Shown: positions 1 through 6,076 of the stretch, piece after piece | Numbering within the stretch: position 1 is the stretch's first letter | Layout: each line of letters starts with the position of its first letter | Assembly: GCA_019090295.1 (NCBI GenBank) | Contig: JAHRWG010000330.1 | Coordinates: 1 to 6,882 of the forward strand | From: Cycloclasticus sp. | GTDB lineage: Bacteria > Pseudomonadota > Gammaproteobacteria > Methylococcales > Cycloclasticaceae | DNA: 6,882 bases | Direction: 5' to 3' | Translations under genes and position numbers: made by a program | Notes under the pieces: generated by a model | Seen by the model: the letters and a program-made list of their open reading frames with translations, nothing else | Told to the model about the DNA's origin: nothing | Database searches by the model: none

Positions 1-247
1 CTAGTTTCAACGCAACATGAAGTGCAGAGGTGCCATTGACAGTAGCGATCGCGTATTGAACGCCAGTATACGCAGCGACCGCATCTTCAAACTGGGTTAC
101 AAATTTTCCAACGGAAGAGACGAAGGTTGAATCGATACATTCATTTAGGTATTTTTTGTCATTACCTAAGAAAACGGGTTGATGCAACGGCAATAGATCA
201 TCCGTCGAAAACGTCTTCCGAATAAAATCGACTACTGTCTCATACAT
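1..247 (-). CDS. legC: LegC-family PLP-dependent sugar aminotransferase, N-terminal fragment
   Basis: Only the first 82 residues are in the window; the frame is still open at position 1, so the catalytic lysine and most of the PLP site lie outside. The fragment matches the start of LegC-type members of the DegT/DnrJ/EryC1 (type I fold) aminotransferases. Visible blocks are PLHQPVFLGNDKKYL (residues 20-34), CIDSTFVSSVGKFV (37-50) and ATVNGTSALHVALKL (68-82); NGTSALH is the loop that usually helps hold the PLP phosphate. Family members aminate C4 of a UDP-4-keto-6-deoxy-HexNAc using glutamate, in the cytoplasm, giving the 4-amino sugar used for legionaminic acid or bacillosamine. The ATG at 247-245 is chosen because MYETVVDFIR is the expected family N-terminus. 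It starts 8 nt after the stop of the dehydratase gene that would provide its substrate, so the two are almost surely cotranscribed. Exact sugar product is inferred. Confidence 0.85.
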   Translation of the reverse strand, partial: MYETVVDFIRKTFSTDDLLPLHQPVFLGNDKKYLNECIDSTFVSSVGKFVTQFEDAVAAYTGVQYAIATVNGTSALHVALKL

Positions 248-255
248 AGCACGCT

Positions 256-1449
256 TCACATCTTGCCATCAAGATATCTCCCAGTCTCTTTATGAGCAAA
301 GTCTGGAATCATATGGAAAAACAGTTGAACGATTTGATCTTTCGTCCACTTTTTTTCCTGCTTTAATTGATTTATAGCGCTTTCAAAAAAAGCTAAATTT
401 TCCTCATTAAAATCAACGGCGTTTTTAATCACCCCTAGACCCAAAAACCTATCCATATCAAGAGTTTCCTCTGCCGTGTAAAATTCTTCATAGTTCTTCT
501 CACCCGTAGTGTCACTATCAGTAAACAAGCACGGCCAGCTACCCTCCGCTGGCAGGCTACTCATTAATGCTCGTGCTTCGTCTTCTGAATTACAGAGATA
601 AGGCTGATAACCAATACCCTTCAGGTATTGAACCGCAATTTCAGCAAATGACATTAAACCCGAAGCTTTCTCAAGTTTCGGAAAGAAAATATCTCGATTC
701 TCTCCAAGAACACAACTCATCAAACACAACTCACCCGACTCTTTTGGTGTGACGAAATAGCGCTTAATATCTTTTGGGGCTACAATCGGTTGTCTTTTTA
801 GCATTCTCTGACCAAACCCATGAAGCAATGATCCATCTGAAAAGGCGACATTTGCAAAACGAGCTGTTGAGATTTTAATATCCGCACTACGCCTCATCAA
901 AAACATTTCCATTATCCGCTTCGAAGCCCCCATCATATTCACCGGGTTTGCGGCCTTGTCTGTTGAAACACAAAAATATTTTTTTACACCACTATCAATA
1001 GACTGCCTAATTGTTTTCTCAGTATTAAAAATGTTCGTATCAATCATTCGCATCAGCGTATATGGGTCTTTTTCACTACGAACGTGCTTCAGCGCAGATA
1101 GATTTAATACATAATCATACTCACCATCCGCTTTAATAAATGCATCGTATTCAGTAGATCCAATATCCAATGCAAATGTTTGAAAATCACCATCTATATA
1201 ACCAAATGAGCTGCGAATATCACGCACTAGCTCAACTAGGTTATTTTCACTGAGATCAATAACATGTAACTTTTCAGGGTTACGATTAAATATTTCTTTT
1301 GTAACCGCTTGACCTATTGATCCCGCTCCTCCCAAAACGAGAAAACTAGACTTGGAAACAATGCGGCAAAGGGTTTGCTCCCACGAAGATACATCTGGTG
1401 CAAGCAAACTTTTTTTTCGACCAAGTAATGATAATACCGAGTCAATCAT
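256..1449 (-). CDS. legB: LegB-type UDP-N-acetylglucosamine 4,6-dehydratase
   Basis: A 397-residue extended short-chain dehydrogenase of the polysaccharide-biosynthesis CapD/PseB/LegB group, full length for the family. It is expected to convert a nucleotide-activated GlcNAc to its 4-keto-6-deoxy form using tightly bound NAD(P), in the cytoplasm. The Rossmann glycine motif is GGAGSIG at residues 40-46, preceded by the beta strand SFLVLG; other landmarks are LDIGS (94-98), NLSALKHVRSEKDP (116-129), STDKAANPVNMMGASK (162-177) and RFANVAFSDGSLLHGF (197-212). The usual YxxxK tyrosine is Met173, as in the WbpM/CapD-like branch, with Lys177 kept; Asp164/Lys165 sit where the family's catalytic acid/base pair is found. 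The C-terminal part (about 255-397) is the extension typical of LegB-like proteins. ATG at 1449 has a strong GAGGG ribosome site 5 nt upstream. It lies 84 nt after the HAD gene and 8 nt before legC, whose product would use its ketone. The nucleotide carrier (UDP or GDP) cannot be read from the sequence. Confidence 0.9.
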   Translation of the reverse strand: MIDSVLSLLGRKKSLLAPDVSSWEQTLCRIVSKSSFLVLGGAGSIGQAVTKEIFNRNPEKLHVIDLSENNLVELVRDIRSSFGYIDGDFQTFALDIGSTEYDAFIKADGEYDYVLNLSALKHVRSEKDPYTLMRMIDTNIFNTEKTIRQSIDSGVKKYFCVSTDKAANPVNMMGASKRIMEMFLMRRSADIKISTARFANVAFSDGSLLHGFGQRMLKRQPIVAPKDIKRYFVTPKESGELCLMSCVLGENRDIFFPKLEKASGLMSFAEIAVQYLKGIGYQPYLCNSEDEARALMSSLPAEGSWPCLFTDSDTTGEKNYEEFYTAEETLDMDRFLGLGVIKNAVDFNEENLAFFESAINQLKQEKKWTKDQIVQLFFHMIPDFAHKETGRYLDGKM

Positions 1450-1454
1450 TTTTA

Positions 1455-1459
1455 CCCTC
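1455..1459 (-). promoter_or_regulatory. Ribosome-binding site of the LegB-type dehydratase gene
   Basis: On the minus strand GAGGG is followed by the 5-nt spacer TAAAA and then the ATG at 1449. This is the strongest Shine-Dalgarno match in the window and fixes the legB start. It overlaps by one base a TAG (1461-1459) that ends an in-frame extension of the upstream HAD reading frame. Confidence 0.7.
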
Positions 1460-1533
1460 TACATAAATTGATTAAATTTGATTCTCATCATTAACCACCT
1501 AAGAAGCTTAAGCATCATTCGCTTGATAATAGG

Positions 1534-2190
1534 TCAATTTTCACCAATCAAGTCCGACACCTTGTCAAACCCCCTAATATCATTATCCACGAGCCACTTT
1601 CTCCATTCCAATACCTCTGTCCAACGAGAAATAAAGAAAAAATCTAGGGAAGCACGATTTGCTACCTCGAAATCATACTTACTATCACCCAAAAACAGAG
1701 CAGGGAGGCGAACATTTCGACTATTTATTTCACGCGTTAAAATGATATCTTTATTCTCTGGACTGCCAAAAATTCCGCCATCAAACAGGTTCATGATGCC
1801 CCTTTTTGAAAAGATTTGGCGCAGCTCATTCTGATCCCCACCTGACACAATCAACCATTTCGCATGAGACGTTTGCTGGCGAAGCACCGTTAGGTATTCA
1901 GTAATTTCGCTTTGCATCAAGCCCGCTACGACCAACGCAGCGAACCTCTCCAAAATTTCGGCTAACAAGACATCATTATTTCCTTTTCCTAATACCTCTT
2001 TAATGAAATATTCAAATTTGAAATAACGCGAAATCCCACCATTTTTAACATGATAGTCCACCATCGCTTTAGCTTTATCTACGCCATAAACAAGAGTCGA
2101 GTCATAAAACGCCTGCGTCTTTACTTTGTTCGAATTTAACACTACCCCATCACAGTCAAAAACTAACGTCTTATATTGACTTAAATCCAT
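1534..2190 (-). CDS. HAD-superfamily phosphatase, probably acting on a sugar-acid phosphate
   Basis: About 218 residues with a complete set of HAD motifs. In numbering from the GTG at 2199: motif I FDCDGVVLNSN (14-24, nucleophile Asp15, acid Asp17), motif II IVSGG (117-121, Ser119), motif III Lys150, motif IV FLGDSKYDFEVA (169-180, Asp172 and Asp176). Residues about 25-95 form a helical C1 cap like phosphoglycolate phosphatases, unlike the capless tetrameric KdsC. Its place after an aldolase and a CMP-sugar synthetase suggests that it removes phosphate from an ulosonic acid phosphate before CMP transfer, the role KdsC plays for Kdo; this is inference. Two starts are possible: a GTG at 2199-2197 overlapping the previous stop as GTGA, or the ATG at 2190. 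The ATG is preferred because AGGTG lies 8 nt upstream and the family usually begins shortly before the FDCDG strand. Either implies translational coupling to the cytidylyltransferase. The frame stays open for 24 codons past its TGA (see findings). Confidence 0.85.
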   Translation of the reverse strand: MDLSQYKTLVFDCDGVVLNSNKVKTQAFYDSTLVYGVDKAKAMVDYHVKNGGISRYFKFEYFIKEVLGKGNNDVLLAEILERFAALVVAGLMQSEITEYLTVLRQQTSHAKWLIVSGGDQNELRQIFSKRGIMNLFDGGIFGSPENKDIILTREINSRNVRLPALFLGDSKYDFEVANRASLDFFFISRWTEVLEWRKWLVDNDIRGFDKVSDLIGEN

Positions 2191-2195
2191 GATAG

Positions 2196-2939
2196 TCACA
2201 CCTGATCTTGCGCCTCTCTTAATGCAGCTTCCACCTTTACAACATCCTCTGGAACGTCGACCGCTAAGCTGCCTGACTTTGTTTCAAACATACGAACAGT
2301 TTTCCCCCATTCTAAAAACCTTAGAATTTCAATATCTTCACACCGTTCTACTACGCTTTTCCGACCAAATTCCCCATAATCTAACAACTCCTGTTTACTA
2401 AACGCATAAATGCACACCTGTTTATAATATTCTGATGGTGAGACCTGCACATCTTTATACCCAGGAATGGGCTGACGAGACATATAAATCATCTCTTGCT
2501 TTTCATTAAAAATGACTTTAGGGATATTTGCGGAAAATGGGTCTTCGGAAGGTGATAATATACAGTAGCCATTAATGACCTGATCAGGGTTTGTCTCTTT
2601 TTCCTTTATCGCAGTTAAAATATCATTGGGGGACACTAACGGCTCATCACCTTGCACATTAATATATATTTCTGCGTCCACCATTTTAGCAACCTCGGCT
2701 AGCCGGTCCGTACCGGTCAGCGCGTCGTTACTCGTTTTAACGACCTTAAAACCTGCTTGCTTGACTACTTTAATAATTCGGTCATCATCTGTAGCAACAT
2801 ACACACAGCTCTTACCCACCGCTTTCGCGCTTAGTTCAGCCACCCACAGAACCATTGGCTTTCCTAAAAGAGATATAAGCGGCTTCCCTGGAAAACGTGA
2901 CGATTTAAATCGGGCAGGGATCACTACAATCGTTTTCAT
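2196..2939 (-). CDS. KdsB-like CMP-sugar synthetase (cytidylyltransferase)
   Basis: A 247-residue protein, close to the usual KdsB length. The family couples CTP to a 3-deoxy-ulosonic acid, giving CMP-sugar plus pyrophosphate, in the cytoplasm. Motifs: IPARFKSSRFPGKPL (7-21, CTP loop), VATDDDRI (48-55), TGTDRLAEV (75-83), NVQGDEPLV (94-102, with the metal-binding Asp98) and the late LAVDVPEDV (225-233). It is closer to KdsB than to NeuA/LegF. Two stretches that normally contact Kdo look altered by eye: the HxGIYxY block reads QVCIYAF (174-180), so His becomes Gln, and the LEQLR block reads IEILR (203-207), so Gln becomes Ile. This suggests a sugar acid other than Kdo, but needs a structural alignment, so the symbol kdsB is withheld. 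The ATG at 2939 follows the aldolase stop by 15 nt with AGG 6 nt upstream; its TGA overlaps the possible GTG start of the phosphatase. Confidence 0.88.
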   Translation of the reverse strand: MKTIVVIPARFKSSRFPGKPLISLLGKPMVLWVAELSAKAVGKSCVYVATDDDRIIKVVKQAGFKVVKTSNDALTGTDRLAEVAKMVDAEIYINVQGDEPLVSPNDILTAIKEKETNPDQVINGYCILSPSEDPFSANIPKVIFNEKQEMIYMSRQPIPGYKDVQVSPSEYYKQVCIYAFSKQELLDYGEFGRKSVVERCEDIEILRFLEWGKTVRMFETKSGSLAVDVPEDVVKVEAALREAQDQV

Positions 2940-2954
2940 AACAAACCTAAGTAA

Positions 2955-4586
2955 TTAGAGCGAATAGACTGATATATTTGGAATATCATATAGGGAAGGA
3001 GTTATTGATAGAACAGGCAAAGAATCTGCTTGTTTTTCATAAAGATGAATTATATCGTCTGTCTCTTTTTTTCTCGGATCAGCAGCGCTATAACCATCAA
3101 ACCCAGCCAAATAAATTAGTTTAGCTTGCCCAGCGGTTGCAATTGCTAAAGCATAAGCAACAACCAGCATGCTAGGGACAATACAATAGCTAGGTTGAAA
3201 CTCAAATTTTCCTGCGTCAACTGCTAACCCAAAATCAAACACCTGCTTCTTACCCAGCCCCGATCTAACGTCATTTGGCAACATATGAAAAGGCGTTATA
3301 AGCGGCTGTGGGAGATCAAAATACCGGTTGCTATCTGCTAAAAGACGTACCGGATGACAAGCCGCTCGAACATCTATTAATGATTCTTCAATATCCGTCA
3401 TCGTATTTAGAGCAATAACGTAGGGTTGATTAGACTGTATATATGCTCTAATAGCCACCTGATGCTTTTTTACGCTTGGCCCTGGCCCTAGAACCAATAC
3501 CTCACGACCTGAGATAACATCCGAAGGTATCCATTTCCCTTTCGGTTCTCCTACAAAGAAATGGCGGGCCAGCTCCAAAGTGTTTAAGTTAAACTGCTTG
3601 CCCCCTCGACTCTTTAAATGATCAATTACTGCCAAAATATCCTCATGATCATACCGGCTATCATTTAGCATCTCCTGGACATACGAAGGGTGTATTTTAT
3701 ATTTCCCAGCTAAATAATAATGAGCATTACTGCCCCAGCAATACTGTTTCAACAGGGCACTAAAATGATTTCGAATTAGCTCCAGTAAGGGGCTAATGTT
3801 ACCCCTATTCTGTTCTCGATTTTTGAGCTCAATTGCCAAATACTCAGTTTTAGCATTACCAGGTCCGCGCCCCATACCTGTTACCGTTGCGTCAAGCCAT
3901 TTAACCCCTTCATCCAGCGCAGTTAACGTATTAGTTAATGCATTACCCATATTATCATGGGTATGAACACCTAACTCGCCAGACCACCCTCTACGAAATG
4001 CTTGAATGATAGTAACTATTCCAGCAGGCAATAGACTGCCCATGCTATCCGCGAAATAGAGAACATCTATAGGGTACCTGCCAGCCTCTTTAGCAAGTCG
4101 AGTAATTTCTTTATTATCACAATCAGCGATTTGCATTAGATTAAACCCAACCCGGTAACCCATTTTTTTTAGGTAGGTTGCCGCCGGTAAGCAATCTTCA
4201 AATTGATGAATGTGACAAGCAATCCTTACTAAAGATACCTGAGAGTTTTCTGCTTTAGTAAATAGCTTTCCTATCACATACTCTATACCGTTCACATGCT
4301 CAATCAACTCACTACCATTCACCATTACTCCAACCTTACCTTGAAGCTTTTTTGGTATATTTAAGCTAATTAAAAACGTGTCTGAGCTAAAGGCAAACCC
4401 ACCTTTGAAGCCCTTATTTTCCAGCGTGCGAAACCCTACTTCGACATAATCAACATCTAATGCAACCATTGCTGCTAAATAGTCCGCCACTAATTCACTA
4501 GAAAAATCCCAATTATTATAGTAACCACCATCTCTTAAGGTGCAATCTAAAAAATTCATGCCTGGGATTTTTTCATTTGACTTCAT
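2955..4586 (-). CDS. Two-domain protein: DRE-TIM pyruvate-type aldolase plus C-terminal GPGPS-motif domain
   Basis: 543 residues from the ATG at 4586 (a GTG at 4592 gives two more; numbers here use the GTG). Residues about 12-300 are a TIM barrel of the HMGL/DmpG aldolase superfamily: FLDCTLRDGGYYNNWDF (14-30, with the Arg20-Asp21 pair), VEVGFR (50-55), metal ligands in GVHTHDNMGNA (208-218, His210 and His212) and the loop GMGRGPGNAKTE (239-250). Such enzymes use a divalent metal and pyruvate enolate to make or break 4-hydroxy-2-oxoacids. Residues about 362-545 form a second domain: REVLVLGPGPSVKKH (363-377), YVIALN (391-396) and LIYLAGFDGYSAADPR (492-507). GPGPS plus a late GxDGY resemble MptE/DUF115, MAF flagellin glycosyltransferases and GT42-like folds, so this half may bind CMP or a CMP-sugar; that is tentative. 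As first gene of the run, followed by a CMP-sugar synthetase and a phosphatase, it probably condenses pyruvate with an aldose (phosphate) to an ulosonic acid. Substrate unknown. Confidence 0.85.
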   Translation of the reverse strand: MKSNEKIPGMNFLDCTLRDGGYYNNWDFSSELVADYLAAMVALDVDYVEVGFRTLENKGFKGGFAFSSDTFLISLNIPKKLQGKVGVMVNGSELIEHVNGIEYVIGKLFTKAENSQVSLVRIACHIHQFEDCLPAATYLKKMGYRVGFNLMQIADCDNKEITRLAKEAGRYPIDVLYFADSMGSLLPAGIVTIIQAFRRGWSGELGVHTHDNMGNALTNTLTALDEGVKWLDATVTGMGRGPGNAKTEYLAIELKNREQNRGNISPLLELIRNHFSALLKQYCWGSNAHYYLAGKYKIHPSYVQEMLNDSRYDHEDILAVIDHLKSRGGKQFNLNTLELARHFFVGEPKGKWIPSDVISGREVLVLGPGPSVKKHQVAIRAYIQSNQPYVIALNTMTDIEESLIDVRAACHPVRLLADSNRYFDLPQPLITPFHMLPNDVRSGLGKKQVFDFGLAVDAGKFEFQPSYCIVPSMLVVAYALAIATAGQAKLIYLAGFDGYSAADPRKKETDDIIHLYEKQADSLPVLSITPSLYDIPNISVYSL

Positions 4587-4595
4587 ATACACATG

Positions 4596-4600
4596 TCCTT
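4596..4600 (-). promoter_or_regulatory. Ribosome-binding site of the aldolase gene
   Basis: AAGGA on the minus strand, 9 nt before the ATG at 4586. It supports that ATG over the GTG at 4592, which would be only 3 nt from the site. The 100 or so bases above it are AT-rich (for example TAATAT at 4616-4611), but no well-spaced -35/-10 pair could be made out, so no promoter is called. Confidence 0.6.
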
Positions 4601-4697
4601 TTTTAAAATAATATTAGCTGCCTAAAAAAAGATTAACCCTATAAAACAAGTCGACTAACTGGCGTTTTCCTAATCAACCCATAGCTCTGGACGCTAA

Positions 4698-4718
4698 GGA
4701 AAACCTGAAAACAACTTC
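4698..4718 (+). repeat. Candidate terminal inverted repeat of the IS5-like element, low-coordinate end
   Basis: GGAAAACCTGAAAACAACTTC, next to CTAA at 4694-4697. It resembles the opposite end on the other strand (shared AACCT, GA-AA and CTYC elements) once gaps are allowed. The match is imperfect, as expected in a decayed element. Confidence 0.4.
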
Positions 4719-4825
4719 ATGCATGTTCATAATGCCCATCAGCGCTTCATCCAGCTAGCCTAGCCTGATTTGATGATTTTAATCCTATTTACGTTAATAA
4801 TCCGTCATTTTGGTTGTTATCAGCC

Positions 4826-5538
4826 TCACGTATGCTGCGCGAATTTGCAATTGCCTTTGATCTGATGCAGATTTTCAAGGGGAAACAGTGTAAACGGCCC
4901 TATGCCGCTTTCGTAGCAGCTCCTCAACTGCCTTTACATCCTCTACCCTGGCATCCGCATACCCCAGCCCTACTCGCCTCCATGATTTTGGGCAACCCGC
5001 TTTTAGTATCGGCGCTGATGTGGTCCTTCATGCCAAGGTAACAGCGATTTCACTTTTCAATCGAATTCATTTCCGGGGCTCGCTGGTTGTCCCTGCTCTG
5101 CTCAGACAACAGTCCTTCAAGGATGCTAGCATCCGACAGTCGGGGCTGCTTCGCCGCCAGCTCCTCTTCGCCTGTTCAAATAACAGTTTGGTCAAGTCAA
5201 CGGCCTACAGCAAACAGGGGAAGCCTAAGAGCGTAGTCTCATCGAGAGTTATGTCTCTAATCGTCTTCGGGCCCGGCAAAGCGGGGTATCGACGCAATGT
5301 CACAAAGTGTTTCTTCGGCCGCTGGATCCGATAGTCGATTCCACTGGTGTAAATAGTAGATTCGTAGCCGTACTTCAGGCTCGTTGCGTTTAATACCCGT
5401 GGCCACTTGGAGGTGAAACGGCGCTAGCCGGCTAAGCAATCCAGACCAGAGCGCCACCTAATCGATCTCCGACAGAAATTTCGGACGTCGGGTCTACTTC
5501 TTCTGGTAGTTCAGGGAGGCAAAACTCTGTTGCTTCAT
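4826..5538 (-). pseudogene. IS5-family transposase, broken by stops, frameshifts and an internal deletion
   Basis: Minus-strand translation from the ATG at 5538 gives MKQQSFASLNYQKK, a stop, TRRPKFLSEID, a second stop, then ALWSGLLSRLAPF. This matches the N-terminal region of IS5-type transposases, which run SFADAEY...KRKQTRRE.FLAEMDRVVPWSALLALIEP. Further on are LRIYYLHQWNRLSDPAAEE and TLCDIASIPRFAG (canonical LRIHFLQQWYSLSDPAMEEALYDI), then RLSDASILEG around the first catalytic Asp, APEMNSIEK, and RCYLGMKDHISADTKSGL near 5045-4990. After that the frame shifts. The canonical DAGYxG block with the second Asp is missing, and decayed C-terminal traces follow directly: ARVEDVKAVEELLRKRHRA (compare AKVEHPF...KRQFGYxKxRYRGL) and, in another frame, PFTLFPLENLHQIKG (compare LFALSNLW). 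The 66-residue open stretch at 5457-5257 is a fragment of this gene, not a gene of its own. Clearly non-functional. Confidence 0.85.
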
Positions 5539-5590
5539 CGACGAATCCCGCCTGTGAGATTGGAGTGGGCTCTATTACCCCATCAGGTTC

Positions 5591-5609
5591 GGAGTTTCTC
5601 AGAGGTTGC
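5591..5609 (-). repeat. Candidate terminal inverted repeat of the IS5-like element, high-coordinate end
   Basis: On the minus strand GCAACCTCTGAGAAACTCC, about 53 bp before the transposase ATG and flanked by TTAA at 5610-5613. It pairs imperfectly with the repeat at 4698-4718. Confidence 0.4.
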
Positions 5610-5613
5610 TTAA

Positions 5614-6076
5614 GCCCTCTTCGTGAGCAACGAGATATTAGTCACCCTAAGCCACGAAGCGAATTGATCTACATCCACGTTTACAAGAATATCCCTTCAA
5701 AAGTTCAGTAGACAACAAGCCGATCGAAGTTGTTGGCCAGTAATAAACAGCTGATAATGAGAGAGATAACGAGCTTTATGACGCGGTCTTTACTCAATTT
5801 AGTTAACTCGGCCTAACTGGCCCAGCGCCTTCTCTAACATTCACGGCAATGACAGTTACCATGCAATTAGTGCACCCATAGTTGCCAGTCTATATAGCTT
5901 AATAGCTTGGTGCCTTTTCGTATTCAGCCTACCCAGCTAACTGCCGTCGGCGGTATCATAAACCGCGGCTATAAGAGGTTTCCTGGCTGTTTTTGGGTTT
6001 TTAATCCTTTCGGGATCCTGCCATCCCAATGCTCATTCGTAGAAGTTTGATCAGCGAGTTGCCATCATTTGCAATC
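5614..6076. other. Gene-free degenerate stretch between the ligase-like gene and the IS remnant
   Basis: Both strands were read and no credible gene was found; stops are frequent in every frame. The only suggestive piece is a 30-codon minus-strand stretch (5797-5705, starting at TTG) encoding a basic then hydrophobic peptide, LSKDRVIKLVISLIISCLLL followed by ANNFDRLVVY, like the membrane-anchor start of a surface-glycan enzyme. Short hairpins exist (GCGGT/ACCGC at 5950-5966; GGGAT/ATCCC near 6012-6027), but neither has a downstream T-run on the relevant strand, so no terminator is called. The stretch most likely contains remains of genes lost from the polysaccharide locus. Confidence 0.5.

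Larger units (their letters stand above)
4698..5609 (-). mobile_element. Degenerate IS5-family insertion sequence
   Basis: A 912-bp remnant between two similar ends. Reading inward, the high-coordinate end is GCAACCTCTGAGAAACTCC and the low-coordinate end is GGAAAACCTGAAAACAACTTC, which can be aligned with small gaps. They are flanked by TTAA (5610-5613) and CTAA (4694-4697), both fitting the YTAR target used by the IS5 subgroup and differing by one base, as expected of an old target duplication. Inside is a broken minus-strand transposase that begins about 70 bp from its end. An intact IS5-subgroup element is usually longer; the shortfall fits an internal deletion seen in the transposase. 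The family call rests on protein similarity and is fairly firm; the exact ends are tentative. It cannot transpose by itself. Confidence 0.7.

Noticed and set aside
1478..1834. Plus-strand open frame of 118 codons, and similar plus-strand frames at 567-752, 2189-2401 and 2626-2958
   Set aside because: All are antisense to well-supported genes with full family motifs and have no recognisable product.
2196..2939. Naming the cytidylyltransferase kdsB with a housekeeping role in Kdo synthesis
   Set aside because: The sugar-side residues look altered and the gene sits between an aldolase and a HAD phosphatase in a polysaccharide cluster, so a dedicated different substrate is more likely.
4587..4693. 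A sigma-70 promoter for the operon (TAATAT at 4616-4611 or TATAGG near 4645)
   Set aside because: No matching -35 box at 16-18 nt could be found for either; the region is simply AT-rich.
4814..5334. Two plus-strand open frames (4814-5041 and 5020-5334)
   Set aside because: They lie antisense to the recognisable IS5 transposase remnant, have no family resemblance or ribosome site, and are explained as shadows of it.
5257..5457. Separate 66-residue minus-strand gene
   Set aside because: Its sequence (LRIYYLHQWNRLSDPAAEE region) is an internal piece of the broken transposase and begins inside that frame.
5941..6030. Hairpins (GCGGT/ACCGC at 5950-5966 and GGGAT/ATCCC near 6012-6027) as a terminator for the ligase-like gene
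   Set aside because: Stems are only 5 bp and no T-run follows on the minus strand; not enough for a terminator call.
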